A stretch of 64,000 nt of DNA, taken from positions 1 to 64,000 of the forward strand of contig JAJPHL010000022.1 of the NCBI GenBank assembly GCA_021325275.1. The letters run 5' to 3'. Numbering within the stretch: position 1 is the stretch's first letter; each line of letters starts with the position of its first letter. The notes under the pieces were generated by a model. It was not told where the DNA came from and did no database searches. It saw nothing but the letters and a program-made list of their open reading frames with translations. The position numbers and the translations under genes were made by a program. Of this stretch, positions 53,461 through 61,575 are shown piece by piece. The stretch is from Terriglobia bacterium. GTDB taxonomy: Bacteria > Acidobacteriota > Terriglobia > JAJPHL01.

Positions 53461-54423
53461 TTACGCCGCCACCGGAGGCAGCAACGTCTTCAAAAACTCG
53501 TGCGCCACTCGAAAGCCGCGCTTGAACTGTTCTGTGAAATTGCCTTGTCCGTCAGTGGACGGCTCGTAGAAGCGATCTTCGTTCTCGATGTTCATCGCGC
53601 CTTGATAGCCGGCGTCGGCCAGCACGGAGAAAAACGCTTTCCAATCGATTTGACCCGCGCCGGGCACGCGGAAGCGCCACCAACTCGCGCGATTCACCGG
53701 CTGGATGCCGCCGCGATGCAGGACGTGGTAGAGAATTTCGGTGTCCTTCAAATGCACATCGTAAATCTTCGATGCGAAATCGCGCGCCGCTTGGATCGGG
53801 TCCATCATTTGCCAGACGAGATGCGAAATGTCCATCTGCAAGCCGACGGGCGCCTTGGCGTCGAAGGAATTGAAGAGCGCTTCCCATCCGATCGGCCCGG
53901 TGGCGATATTGGGTCCGCCGGCGTACGGTTCCCACAGGATGCGAACCTTATTTTTCTCAAGCACCGGAAAATATTTCTCCGTATACACGCGCACGATTTC
54001 GTTCACCTGCTCGGGCAGCGGGCGGCCTTCCTGCTTGCCGGATTGTCCGCCAATGTTGGGAATGCCGAGTTTGCCGCACAACTCGATACAAGCGATCGTG
54101 TACTGGATTTGCTTTTCGCGCTTCGCTGGATCGGGATCGATGTGATTGCCGTCGCAAGCGAGCGAAGAAACGTAAATCCCCGATTTGTCGATGCGCGACT
54201 TGATGTCGGCGATGCGCGCATCGTCAACCTTGGCGGGATCGATTCGCAATTGCATCGAGGTAAAACCTTCCGACTTCACCCAGTCGAGATTGGAGTCGGT
54301 GTAAGGACCGAGCACGCCGACGCGCGGACGAAAACGCGGTCGATTCTGCGGCGGAAATTGCGCCGCGGCAGCGGCAGTAGCGGCGACGGGAACGGCGGCG
54401 AGAAGATTGCGTCGAGTGATCAT
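53461..54423 (-). CDS. Tat-exported sugar phosphate isomerase/epimerase-like TIM barrel
   Basis: 320 residues from the ATG at 54423 (MITRRNLLAAVPVAATAAAA), a short twin-arginine leader; the ten-residue-longer upstream version is not needed. The rest is a xylose-isomerase-like TIM barrel: GVLGPYTDSNLDWVKSEGF, YVSSLACDGNHI, ILWEPYAGG, GLQMDISHLVW, DVHLKDTEI and MNIENEDRF carry the Glu, Asp and His usually binding divalent metal. It likely isomerises or epimerises a sugar derivative in the periplasm. TATACT lies 10 nt before the ATG. Confidence 0.88.
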   Translation of the reverse strand: MITRRNLLAAVPVAATAAAAAQFPPQNRPRFRPRVGVLGPYTDSNLDWVKSEGFTSMQLRIDPAKVDDARIADIKSRIDKSGIYVSSLACDGNHIDPDPAKREKQIQYTIACIELCGKLGIPNIGGQSGKQEGRPLPEQVNEIVRVYTEKYFPVLEKNKVRILWEPYAGGPNIATGPIGWEALFNSFDAKAPVGLQMDISHLVWQMMDPIQAARDFASKIYDVHLKDTEILYHVLHRGGIQPVNRASWWRFRVPGAGQIDWKAFFSVLADAGYQGAMNIENEDRFYEPSTDGQGNFTEQFKRGFRVAHEFLKTLLPPVAA

Positions 54424-54460
54424 AGCGAATGCCAGTATACCGGAACGGCGTTTGATGCGG

Positions 54461-54466
54461 TACAAT
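54461..54466 (+). promoter_or_regulatory. TACAAT -10 box, 6 nt before the ParD-like start
   Basis: TACAAT ends 6 bases before the ATG at 54473, giving an expected leaderless transcript. GGAAC at 54442-54446 lies upstream, but a standard -35 is not seen. Confidence 0.5.
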
Positions 54467-54472
54467 CCACCC

Positions 54473-54766
54473 ATGGAGATCACACTTTCGCCGGAGTTCG
54501 AAAGCTACGTTGATGAGTTGATCGCCGCCGGGAAGTACGCGACAAAGGATGAAGCCCTCACCGATGGCCTTCGCGCGCTCCGGGAGCGTCAAGAACTCAG
54601 TGGAGCCGAACTGGAGGATTTGCGCCGCGAGATTCAGGTTGGTATCGACGCCATCGATCGCGGAGAATACGAAGAGTTCGACGAAACCAATATCCATAAG
54701 CTTGCTGAGGACGTTCATCGTCGCGGGATGGAGCGCTTGGCCGCAGAGCGGCTGAAGCGCGCATGA
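54473..54766 (+). CDS. ParD-like antitoxin
   Basis: 97 residues starting MEITLSPEFESYVDELIAAG. The N-terminal half is the ribbon-helix-helix fold of ParD antitoxins (ITLSPEFESYVDELIAAGKY then ATKDEALTDGLRALRERQE). The C-terminal half is long and charged, suited to wrapping the toxin. Its TGA overlaps the toxin ATG by 4 bp. It should repress its own promoter as a dimer and neutralise the ParE-like product. Confidence 0.87.
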   Translation: MEITLSPEFESYVDELIAAGKYATKDEALTDGLRALRERQELSGAELEDLRREIQVGIDAIDRGEYEEFDETNIHKLAEDVHRRGMERLAAERLKRA

Positions 54767-55053
54767 AGCAAGCGCGGACAACGCACCCAGCCCGCCGAGA
54801 CTTAGACGACATCTGGTTGTGGATCGCGAGAGACAGCCCAGCGAACGCCCAGCGGTTTGTATCGGAAATCGCCGATCACTTTCCGATGCTCGCCGCCTTT
54901 CCAAGAACCGGGCGACTGTGTCCGGAATTGAAGCCAGGGATGCGAAGGTTTCCGGTTCACAAGTATGTGATCTACTATCGCGAAACGAAGCGCGGAGTCG
55001 AAATCCTTCGCGTCCTTCACGGAGCGAGAGACGCGAAACGCATCTTCGGCTAG
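54763..55053 (+). CDS. ParE/RelE-family toxin
   Basis: 96 residues with the ParE pattern: ARRDLDDIWLWIARDSPANA, FPRTGRLCPELKPGMRRFPV, YVIYYRETKRGVEILRVLHG and the closing Arg/Asp-rich ARDAKRIFG. ParE toxins inhibit DNA gyrase, RelE toxins cleave mRNA; the ParD partner favours the first. It is translationally coupled to the antitoxin (ATGA). Confidence 0.88.
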   Translation: MKQARTTHPARRDLDDIWLWIARDSPANAQRFVSEIADHFPMLAAFPRTGRLCPELKPGMRRFPVHKYVIYYRETKRGVEILRVLHGARDAKRIFG

Positions 55054-55515
55054 CTATCGACCCGCAGCTAGATCATTGAGGTAAGCTTCCAATTCCTCGA
55101 CCGGCATCACTTCGGCCGGTCGACAAAGCAGGCTCCAATCGCCGGATCGCTCGATCGTTAGCTCGGAATTGAACTTAGTGGCTGGAAAGACGCTGGCATC
55201 GGCGCGGGCAGCGACCACGGTGCAGAGATGGCTCCGATCGCCATCGCTAATTCGGCGATCGAACGCGACGACCGAAACGTGTCCCAATTCTCCTTCGATC
55301 ACGTTCCTAACAAGCGGCGATCCCTGCATAGTTCTTCCGTCGAGACCGAACCATGCGCTGATCGGTTTCCCAACGAATCGAAGACCGAGTCGCTCGGCGA
55401 GGTTCTGAATGTCGCGCGTCCTTCGGTTTTGTTTGGAAACAATCAGCCAACCTGCAAAGCAAATAGCGGCCGCAAACAACAAGGCAATGGCCGCACCGGT
55501 CGCGTTCCCGCCCAA
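55054..55515 (-). CDS. Membrane-anchored hypothetical protein after sdhB (153 aa)
   Basis: One N-terminal membrane helix (ATGAAIALLFAAAICFAGWL, ~5-24), then a soluble alpha/beta domain of unknown family with WFGLDGRTMQGSP and VSVVAFDRR. The start is probably the TTG at 55515, 7 bp after the sdhB stop, with GAGAGGA upstream, so it may be translated from the sdh transcript. The stop lies directly next to that of the convergent ParE-like gene. No function assigned. Confidence 0.6.
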   Translation of the reverse strand: MGGNATGAAIALLFAAAICFAGWLIVSKQNRRTRDIQNLAERLGLRFVGKPISAWFGLDGRTMQGSPLVRNVIEGELGHVSVVAFDRRISDGDRSHLCTVVAARADASVFPATKFNSELTIERSGDWSLLCRPAEVMPVEELEAYLNDLAAGR

Positions 55516-55522
55516 GGAGAAC

Positions 55523-56266
55523 CTATCCTCTCAGGAAATCCAGCACCGACTCGATCACCACGTCGCGACCAACTTGGCTGATCGCTTCGGTCAGGGGAAT
55601 TTCCTTGGGACACGCCTTCACGCAATTCTGGGCGTAGCCGCATTCATGCACGCCGCCGGGACCCGTCAGGGCCATCAGGCGCTCGTGCGCATTCATCTTC
55701 CCGGTCGGATGGCTGTTCAGCAAACGGACCTGGCCGATTACCGCCGCGCCGACGAATCCGGTTTCGTCGTTGTATTGCGGGCAAACTTCCAGGCAGTTGC
55801 CGCACGAGATGCAGTGCGAAAACGGATACGCCGCTTCTTGCGTCTTCTGCGACATGCGCGGGCCGGGACCCAAGTCGTAGCTGCCGTCGATGGGAATCCA
55901 CGCCTTCACGCGTTTCAAATCGTTGAACAAGCGCTGCCGATTCACTTGTAGATCGCGAATCACCGGGAACTTCGACATCGGCTCCACGCGAATCGGCTGC
56001 TCCAGCTTGTCGACCAGCGCCGTGCACGCCTGACGCGATCGCCCGTTCACGAGCATCGTGCACGCGCCGCAAACTTCCTCCAGGCAATTCGATTCGTAGG
56101 TGATGGGCGTGCTCGCTTTGCCCTGCTTCGTCGTGGGAGCGGCGGCGATTTCTTGGAGCACCGCGATCAGGTTCATGTTCGGCCGGTACGGAAGGGAGAA
56201 CTCCTCCCAATACGATTCTCCATCTGGCGTTAGCTGGCGCTTGACTTGCACTTCGATAGTTTTCAT
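55523..56266 (-). CDS. sdhB: Succinate dehydrogenase iron-sulfur subunit
   Basis: 247 residues with the expected clusters: [2Fe-2S] ligands C61, C66, C69 and C81, then the [4Fe-4S]/[3Fe-4S] motifs C152-x2-C155-x2-C158-x3-C162-P and ECGYAQNCVKACPKEIP. It passes electrons from SdhA to quinone at the membrane. The order sdhC-sdhA-sdhB and the sequence fit the Bacillus-like SQR/FRD type. The 42-bp gap to sdhA is a GGCAAAA repeat, and AAAAGG of that repeat lies 5 nt before the ATG, so the repeat seems to provide the ribosome-binding site. Confidence 0.96.
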   Translation of the reverse strand: MKTIEVQVKRQLTPDGESYWEEFSLPYRPNMNLIAVLQEIAAAPTTKQGKASTPITYESNCLEEVCGACTMLVNGRSRQACTALVDKLEQPIRVEPMSKFPVIRDLQVNRQRLFNDLKRVKAWIPIDGSYDLGPGPRMSQKTQEAAYPFSHCISCGNCLEVCPQYNDETGFVGAAVIGQVRLLNSHPTGKMNAHERLMALTGPGGVHECGYAQNCVKACPKEIPLTEAISQVGRDVVIESVLDFLRG

Positions 56267-56304
56267 TTTTGCCTTTTGCCTTTTGACTTTCCCCTCTTGC
56301 CCTA
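56267..56304. repeat. Short TTTTGCC heptamer repeat in the sdhA-sdhB gap
   Basis: Two or three exact TTTTGCC units plus degenerate ones (TTTTGAC, CTTGCCC) fill the space between sdhA and sdhB. Read in the gene direction they give GGCAAAAGGCAAAA directly before the sdhB ATG. Same family as 17821-17892 and 29567-29696. Confidence 0.85.
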
Positions 56305-56308
56305 GCGC

Positions 56309-58060
56309 TTACGCCGCAATGTCATACTTACGCGGACGCGGTTGAATCAAACTGGCGTCCACAGCCTCGTACGAAAGCACCGGCTCGTCGGCGTCGGGCG
56401 CGAAGACGGCCTTGGTCGTCTTCATCCAGTTAGCGTCGTCGCGATCCGGGAAATCGGGCTTGTAGTGCGCGCCGCGACTTTCGTTGCGGGCTTCCGCGCC
56501 GCGCGCAATCACACGCGCCAGTTGCAGCATGTTCGTCAGCTCGCGGCAAAATGCCAGCGTTTGATTCGCCCACGAACTGCGATCGCTCAAATTCATGCGA
56601 CGGCTGCGTTCGAGAAGCGTGACTAGTTGCTCGTCGGCCTTGCGCAGTCCTTTATTGTTGCGGACCACCGTGCAGTGCTCGGTCATCAACTCGCCCATCT
56701 CTTTCCAGATGTGGAAGGGATTTTCCCCGCCCTGACCCTTGAGCAGCGCGTCGTTCAATTCTTGCTGCCGTTTCAATTCCTGCTCGAACACCGTGGAAGA
56801 AACCGCTTCCGCCGACTTCGCGTTGTTCTTCGAATACGCCGCGGCCGTACGTCCCGCGACCATGCCACCATAGATGCACGACACGAGGGAATTCGCGCCC
56901 AGCCGATTTGCGCCGTGATACTGATACTCCGCCTCGCCCGCCGCAAAGAGTCCCGGCAAGTTGGTCATTTGGTCGTAATCGATCCACAGGCCGCCCATCG
57001 TGTAGTGCATCCCGGGGAAAACTTTCATCGGATGCTTGCGCGGATCGACTCCAACGAATTTTTCGTAAATTTCCAGAATGCCGCCGAGCTTGCGATTCAA
57101 AGTTTCGACCGGAATGTGCGAAACGTCGAGGTAAACCGCCGCCTTTCCGTCGAGGCCGAGGCCTAGTTCGTAGACAACTTTGTGGATCGCGCGCGTGGCG
57201 ATGTCGCGCGGGACAAGATTGCCGTATTTCGGATACCACTCTTCCAAAAAGTACCAAGGCTTGCCGTCGCGCACCGTCCACACACGTCCGCCTTCGCCGC
57301 GCGCCGATTCCGACATCAGGCGCAGCTTGTCTTCGCCGGGGATCGCCGTGGGATGCACTTGAATGAACTCGCCGTTGGCGTAAACCGCGCCTTGCTGATA
57401 AAGGGCACTTTGCGCCGATCCTGTGCACACAACCGAATTCGTGGACTTGCCGAAGATCGATCCATTGCCGCCCGTCGCGATGATCACGGCGTCGGCCGCA
57501 AACGTCTTCAACTGCATGGAGCGCAGATCCATCGCGCAGATGCCGTGGCAGCGCCGGTTGCCGTCGAGCACGGCGGAGAGAAATTCCCAACCTTCGTACT
57601 TGGTGACCTTGCCGTCGGCTTCAAAGCGACGCACTTGCTCGTCGAGCGCATACAAAAGCTGCTGGCCGGTGGTCGCGCCGGCGAACGCCGTGCGATTGTA
57701 GAGCGTGCCGCCGAAGCGTCGGAAATCGAGCAAGCCCTCCGGCGTGCGATTGAACATCACACCCATGCGATCGAGCAAGTCGATGATGCCGGGCGCGGCG
57801 TCGCACATCGCCTTCACGGGCGGTTGATTGGCCAGGAAGTCCCCGCCATAAATCGTGTCGTCGAAATGCTTGAACGTGGAGTCGCCTTCACCCTTGGTGT
57901 TCTTGGCCGCGTTGATTCCGCCTTGCGCGCACACCGAATGCGAGCGTTTTACAGGCACGATCGAAAACAGATCGACGGCCATACCCAATTCCGCCGATTT
58001 GATGGCGGCCATCAGCCCCGCGAGGCCGCCGCCCACAATGATGATTCGAGAATTTGCCAT
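56309..58060 (-). CDS. sdhA: Succinate dehydrogenase flavoprotein subunit
   Basis: 583 residues. The FAD dinucleotide site is GGGLAGL at 10-16, covalent flavin attachment is expected at H41 (KRSHSVCAQGG), and substrate-site motifs HPTAIPGEDKL, SARGEGG and HGANRLGANSL are present. It oxidises succinate to fumarate, linking the TCA cycle to the quinone pool, or works in reverse as fumarate reductase. Located between sdhC and sdhB in one operon. The fumarase at 46171 would take the product. Confidence 0.97.
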   Translation of the reverse strand: MANSRIIIVGGGLAGLMAAIKSAELGMAVDLFSIVPVKRSHSVCAQGGINAAKNTKGEGDSTFKHFDDTIYGGDFLANQPPVKAMCDAAPGIIDLLDRMGVMFNRTPEGLLDFRRFGGTLYNRTAFAGATTGQQLLYALDEQVRRFEADGKVTKYEGWEFLSAVLDGNRRCHGICAMDLRSMQLKTFAADAVIIATGGNGSIFGKSTNSVVCTGSAQSALYQQGAVYANGEFIQVHPTAIPGEDKLRLMSESARGEGGRVWTVRDGKPWYFLEEWYPKYGNLVPRDIATRAIHKVVYELGLGLDGKAAVYLDVSHIPVETLNRKLGGILEIYEKFVGVDPRKHPMKVFPGMHYTMGGLWIDYDQMTNLPGLFAAGEAEYQYHGANRLGANSLVSCIYGGMVAGRTAAAYSKNNAKSAEAVSSTVFEQELKRQQELNDALLKGQGGENPFHIWKEMGELMTEHCTVVRNNKGLRKADEQLVTLLERSRRMNLSDRSSWANQTLAFCRELTNMLQLARVIARGAEARNESRGAHYKPDFPDRDDANWMKTTKAVFAPDADEPVLSYEAVDASLIQPRPRKYDIAA

Positions 58061-58076
58061 AAGTTTTGGTCGCGCG

Positions 58077-58733
58077 TTACGGATGAATGTAGATCGACAT
58101 CATGGAAACGAGACCCGCGGCGCAAAGACCAGCGCCCACGCTGCCGCACAACACGCCCGAAATTTTCTGCGAGCGCGGCCCCATCGTGATTCCCCATTTG
58201 CACCCGAACAACCAGAGTCCGTAGCCGAAATGGAAGCACGCCGCGATCATGCCGACGGCGTAGAACGCGAGAATCAGCGGATTCTGTAGCGCGTGCGAAA
58301 CTTTTCCGTACGCCAGTTCCGGATGCGACGCCAGATGCTCGCCGGTGAAGCGCTGTTCCCACAAGTGATATCCGATGTAGACGAATGCGATGATCCCGCT
58401 GACGCGCTGCCAGAAGTAGAGCCAGTTTCCGACCCAAGGATAATCGGTGACGTTCGATTCTCCGCGATACCAGATGTAGATTCCGTATCCGCCGTGAAAA
58501 AGAATCGGGCCGAAAATGAACAGCGTTTCCACCGCCACGAGAAACGGAATGCTCACGAGAAACGCCACGTGTGCGTTATACGCGTCGGGTCCTTTGAGGG
58601 CGAGCACCTGCGCGTAAATGTGTTGAACGAGAAACGCGCCGACGGGAACGACGCCGGAAAGGGAATGAAGTTTGCGGAGCAGAAAACTGTGATCGGTAGC
58701 GGACGTGGACACTGCCGCTGAAGCAGTTGACAT
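58077..58733 (-). CDS. sdhC: Succinate dehydrogenase cytochrome b558-type membrane subunit
   Basis: 218 residues with five membrane helices (first around 25-45, last around 190-212), the single-subunit b558 layout that needs no SdhD. Histidines suited to bind two hemes lie in RKLHSLSG, LVQHIYAQ, LFHGGYG, YHLWEQ and CFHFGYG. It anchors SdhAB and transfers electrons to quinone, in Bacillus-type complexes to menaquinone. The ATG has GAGG upstream and a consensus-like promoter further up; it heads sdhCAB. Confidence 0.93.
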   Translation of the reverse strand: MSTASAAVSTSATDHSFLLRKLHSLSGVVPVGAFLVQHIYAQVLALKGPDAYNAHVAFLVSIPFLVAVETLFIFGPILFHGGYGIYIWYRGESNVTDYPWVGNWLYFWQRVSGIIAFVYIGYHLWEQRFTGEHLASHPELAYGKVSHALQNPLILAFYAVGMIAACFHFGYGLWLFGCKWGITMGPRSQKISGVLCGSVGAGLCAAGLVSMMSIYIHP

Positions 58734-58763
58734 GAAATGAGCCTCGTTTGTTGGTAAGCAACT

Positions 58764-58793
58764 ATTTTCTTACCGGAGGGCGTGTGGTGTCAA
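58764..58793 (-). promoter_or_regulatory. Promoter of the sdhCAB operon
   Basis: Minus-strand TTGACA (58793-58788) and GAAAAT (58769-58764) are separated by 18 bases, giving a start about 25 nt before the sdhC ATG. It lies in the 71-bp gap after the DUF5615 gene. Confidence 0.6.
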
Positions 58794-58804
58794 GCGATGT
58801 AGCT

Positions 58805-59152
58805 TCAACTCTGCGCGGGCCAGACAATCCGCTGCCCCGGCAAGGGCACGATCGGTTGCTCGGCCCATGCCCGCCGGAACTCGTCGGCGAACTGGGGTCC
58901 GCGTTGCTGGGCGATCTGAACCAACACGACCGCAAATTGCGGAAAACGCCGCAACGCCCGAACCGCTGCTTCGCTGAAGCTCCGATCGCGCGTCAGCACG
59001 ACGGTGAAGCCCGCGAGAACGGCGGCTTCGACTAAATCACCATTCTTCAGCGCCTTCCAGCCTCTCGATTCCGTGGTGTCTGCCTCAATCCCGAGCTCTG
59101 TCCGGAGAACATCGGCGATGACTACCGGCATGTTCGCGTCAAGCAGCCACAT
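58805..59152 (-). CDS. DUF5615-type PIN-like toxin
   Basis: 115 residues from the ATG at 59152 (MWLLDANMPVVIADVLRTEL); a TTG four codons upstream is possible. The pattern LLDANMP ... VLTRDRSFSEAAVRALRRFP is that of the PIN-like DUF5615/Mut7-C group, with an Asp in LDAN and another in TRDRS as likely metal ligands. These proteins are regularly encoded after DUF433 antitoxins, as here, with a 14-bp overlap. Predicted nuclease toxin. Confidence 0.82.
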   Translation of the reverse strand: MWLLDANMPVVIADVLRTELGIEADTTESRGWKALKNGDLVEAAVLAGFTVVLTRDRSFSEAAVRALRRFPQFAVVLVQIAQQRGPQFADEFRRAWAEQPIVPLPGQRIVWPAQS

Positions 59153-59384
59153 TCGGTACGCCAAGTTGTTCGGACGCGACTCTCAGCATCTCGGGAATGG
59201 CTTCGTGAGGAAATGAACCATACGTGGAGTCGATTTCATCCGGCGACATTCCTTCGGCCAAACAGGAGAGAATAAACGACACTGAAAATCTTGTGCCTCG
59301 CACGGCCAATTGCCCGCCCAGTAGGTCTGGATCCGCTACGATCCAACTGTAGTTGCGATACGGCTTGATTTCAGCGGTTACCAT
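59139..59384 (-). CDS. DUF433 antitoxin
   Basis: 81 residues from the ATG at 59384, with GAGAGGAG upstream. The characteristic DUF433 start WIVADPDLLGGQLAVRGTRF is followed by a small helix-turn-helix (VSFILSCLAEGMSPDEIDST). It is the DNA-binding partner of the DUF5615 toxin downstream. The longer open frame reaching 59762 is antisense to and upstream of other genes and is not supported. Confidence 0.85.
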   Translation of the reverse strand: MVTAEIKPYRNYSWIVADPDLLGGQLAVRGTRFSVSFILSCLAEGMSPDEIDSTYGSFPHEAIPEMLRVASEQLGVPNVAA

Positions 59385-59409
59385 CGGGCTCCTCTCTGGG
59401 GCGATCATA

Positions 59410-59724
59410 TCACGGCGACTTAGCGGCGAGGAGTCGCCGCAGTTCGCGCCGTTTGGCGGAATCGGGAAATTGCTTGATGTCCTGCGCGAGCCACTTTCGC
59501 GCGAGTGTCCGCGTACCGGCGGCAATCCGTTTGAGATTCGCGAAATTGGAGCGGAGAAAGGCGGCTGGATCGCCATCATCGCGGAGGAAGTACAGAGCCT
59601 CGATCTCCGCCTTCGTAGCCGACGAGCGCTTTCCGTCAAAGTGAAACTTGTTGTCCGGGCCTCTGTGTATACGGCAATGTGCCGGAGCGGGCCTACGCCG
59701 CGCGGACTTCGCGCGGTGAGGCAA
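59410..59724 (-). CDS. Hypothetical basic protein (104 aa)
   Basis: A possible gene upstream of the DUF433 pair. The product is rich in Arg/Lys, with a helical centre (KAEIEALYFLRDDGDPAAFL) and no signal peptide, membrane helix or recognisable domain. The first ~25 residues are low-complexity, so the real start may be further in. Its start region lies 46 bp from the divergent gene at 59771. Coding status is uncertain. Confidence 0.4.
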   Translation of the reverse strand: MPHRAKSARRRPAPAHCRIHRGPDNKFHFDGKRSSATKAEIEALYFLRDDGDPAAFLRSNFANLKRIAAGTRTLARKWLAQDIKQFPDSAKRRELRRLLAAKSP

Positions 59725-59757
59725 ATATCCGGCTGGGAACGCGACGATCCCTCATCG

Positions 59758-59763
59758 TACAAT
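59758..59763 (+). promoter_or_regulatory. TACAAT -10 box, 7 nt before the toroid protein start
   Basis: TACAAT ends 7 bases before the ATG at 59771, again consistent with a leaderless message. GGGAAC at 59735-59740 is reminiscent of an ECF-type -35, and an ECF gene lies 2.4 kb downstream; this is only a suggestion. Confidence 0.45.
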
Positions 59764-59770
59764 GGATCAC

Positions 59771-61456
59771 ATGAATCCCCTCACACGCCGTCAGGCGATC
59801 GCTACGCTTGGTGCGATTGCCTCTGCCGCGTCCGCTGGTGACGGACAGGCACAGAACATAACTCCGCAGAGCCCGGGCGCGCTGGAAAAAGGCGCACTCG
59901 AACGCAATGACGCTGCCGTCGCGCGATTGCTCGCGCAGCAAGTCACCGATGACGCGAATCCCTACCTCGGATCGTTTCCGGATCGATTTGGCCTGCACGC
60001 GCCGGGCTCGGCTGCGGGAGCGATCCAAACGTTCGCCGCGTCCTTCGTGCATCCGCAATCGAAGTATCGCGCCGACGGGGCGGTCATGCAGCGCATCGGC
60101 GCGGCGGTCTCGTACCTGGAACGCAGCCAGTCGCCGGAAGGCAACATCGACTTACCGACCACGAATTTCAATTCCCCGCCCGACACCGCGTTCGCCGTCA
60201 ACCACGTGGCTTCGGCCGCCGCGATCGGACAAAAGCACGGCGTGCCGGAAATCTCGGCCGTGCTGCGGACGTTTCTCGCCAAGGCGGGCAACGCGCTGTC
60301 GTCCGGCGGAGTCCACACACCGAATCACCGCTGGGTGGTGTGCGCGGCGCTGGCCCAACTGAATGAAATCTTTCCGAACTCCAGTTACGTGCGGCGCATC
60401 GAGGAATGGCTCGGCGAATCGGTCGACACCGACGCCGACGGCCAATTCATCGAGCGCAGCACGCTGGTCTACGACATCATCTGCGACCGCTCGTTCGTGG
60501 TGATGGCGGCGAAGCTGGGGCGGCCGGAATTGCTCGAGCCGGCGCGCGCGAATCTGCAAAATCTGGCGTACCTGCTGCACGCCAACGGCGAAGTGGAGTC
60601 GGGCGTGTCGAGCCGCCAGGACCGCGACACACGCGGCAACGCCGCCGGCTACTGGTTCCCCCTCGCGTATCTCGCGCAGCACGACAGCAACAAGGACTTC
60701 GCGGCGATCGCGACGCTTTTGGGTCCCGAACATTCCTCGCTCGCCGATTTTCTGGAGTATCCCGAGTTGCTGCGCCCATCTCCGCCACTCACCCTGCTGC
60801 CCGTGGATTTCGAAAAATATTTTCCCGCGTCGGAAATGGTGCGCGTCCGCCGCGCGGCCTTGAGCGGCACGGTGATCCTGCGAGGATCGTCCCGCGTTTT
60901 CGCCATGCAGTATGGCGACGCCGCAATCACCGGCGTGCGTTTCGCCAGCGCGTTCTTCGGCAAGGGTCAATTCGTGCCGGAACAATTCGAAAAGCGCGGC
61001 AAGGTCTGGTACATGCGGCAAATTCTCGAAGCGCCGTACTATCAGCCGCTGGACAAGCAAGTGACGCGCGAGAATTGGGCGGCCACGCGCGCGCAGCGGC
61101 GGCAAACGCAGGTCTGCAAGCTTGAACAGACGCTCGAAGTCTCCGAAAGCAAGGGCGGATTCTCGCTTCGCTTCCGCGCCGCCGGGACGAACAACGTTCC
61201 CGTGGCGATCGAAATTGGCTTTCGCGAAGGCGGACAGTTGGAAGGCTGCACGACCGCGCCCGCGAAACCAGGCATGTTGCTCGGGTCGGGCACCGGAACT
61301 TTTCGCGGCGGGAAAAACTCGATCCGCTTTGGATCCGGCGCCGCGCCACATCAATACACGCAGTTGCGCGGCGCGGAAGCGCCGCTCGCCGGACAAAGTG
61401 TCTACATCACGGGAGTGACGCCGTTCGATCACACAGTTGTGCTTGAAGGTGCTTAG
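59771..61456 (+). CDS. Tat-exported alpha/alpha-toroid protein, possible polysaccharide lyase
   Basis: 561 residues from the ATG at 59771 (MNPLTRRQAIATLGAIASAA), a twin-arginine leader. Residues ~35-340 are a helical repeat region typical of alpha/alpha toroids (YLERSQSPEGNIDLPTTNFN, HTPNHRWVVCAALAQLN, GYWFPLAYLAQHD). The remainder is a beta-sandwich (SGTVILRGSSRVFAMQYGDA). The layout matches heparinase II/III-like and related polysaccharide lyases, with candidate Asn, His and Tyr/Arg residues, but I cannot name the family or substrate. Confidence 0.7.
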   Translation: MNPLTRRQAIATLGAIASAASAGDGQAQNITPQSPGALEKGALERNDAAVARLLAQQVTDDANPYLGSFPDRFGLHAPGSAAGAIQTFAASFVHPQSKYRADGAVMQRIGAAVSYLERSQSPEGNIDLPTTNFNSPPDTAFAVNHVASAAAIGQKHGVPEISAVLRTFLAKAGNALSSGGVHTPNHRWVVCAALAQLNEIFPNSSYVRRIEEWLGESVDTDADGQFIERSTLVYDIICDRSFVVMAAKLGRPELLEPARANLQNLAYLLHANGEVESGVSSRQDRDTRGNAAGYWFPLAYLAQHDSNKDFAAIATLLGPEHSSLADFLEYPELLRPSPPLTLLPVDFEKYFPASEMVRVRRAALSGTVILRGSSRVFAMQYGDAAITGVRFASAFFGKGQFVPEQFEKRGKVWYMRQILEAPYYQPLDKQVTRENWAATRAQRRQTQVCKLEQTLEVSESKGGFSLRFRAAGTNNVPVAIEIGFREGGQLEGCTTAPAKPGMLLGSGTGTFRGGKNSIRFGSGAAPHQYTQLRGAEAPLAGQSVYITGVTPFDHTVVLEGA

Positions 61457-61575
61457 TTAATGTCTTTGTTGAGGTTTATTATCTAGTACACTGCGTTTTT
61501 TTTCTGCCGTCGTTTGAGGCGGTTACGCGGATCGGCAGGCTACGAAGACCAGGCGAAATGCAATAATGGTCTTTT

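Noticed and set aside
59385-59762. Long N-terminal extension of the DUF433 protein
   Set aside because: The ATG at 59384 has a strong ribosome site and yields the standard family length; the extension is basic low-complexity sequence.
61490-61540. Rho-independent terminator after the toroid protein
   Set aside because: The T8 run (around 61497-61504) lies before, not after, the weak CTGCCG/CGGCAG stem, so the order is wrong for the plus strand; on the minus strand it is an A-run.
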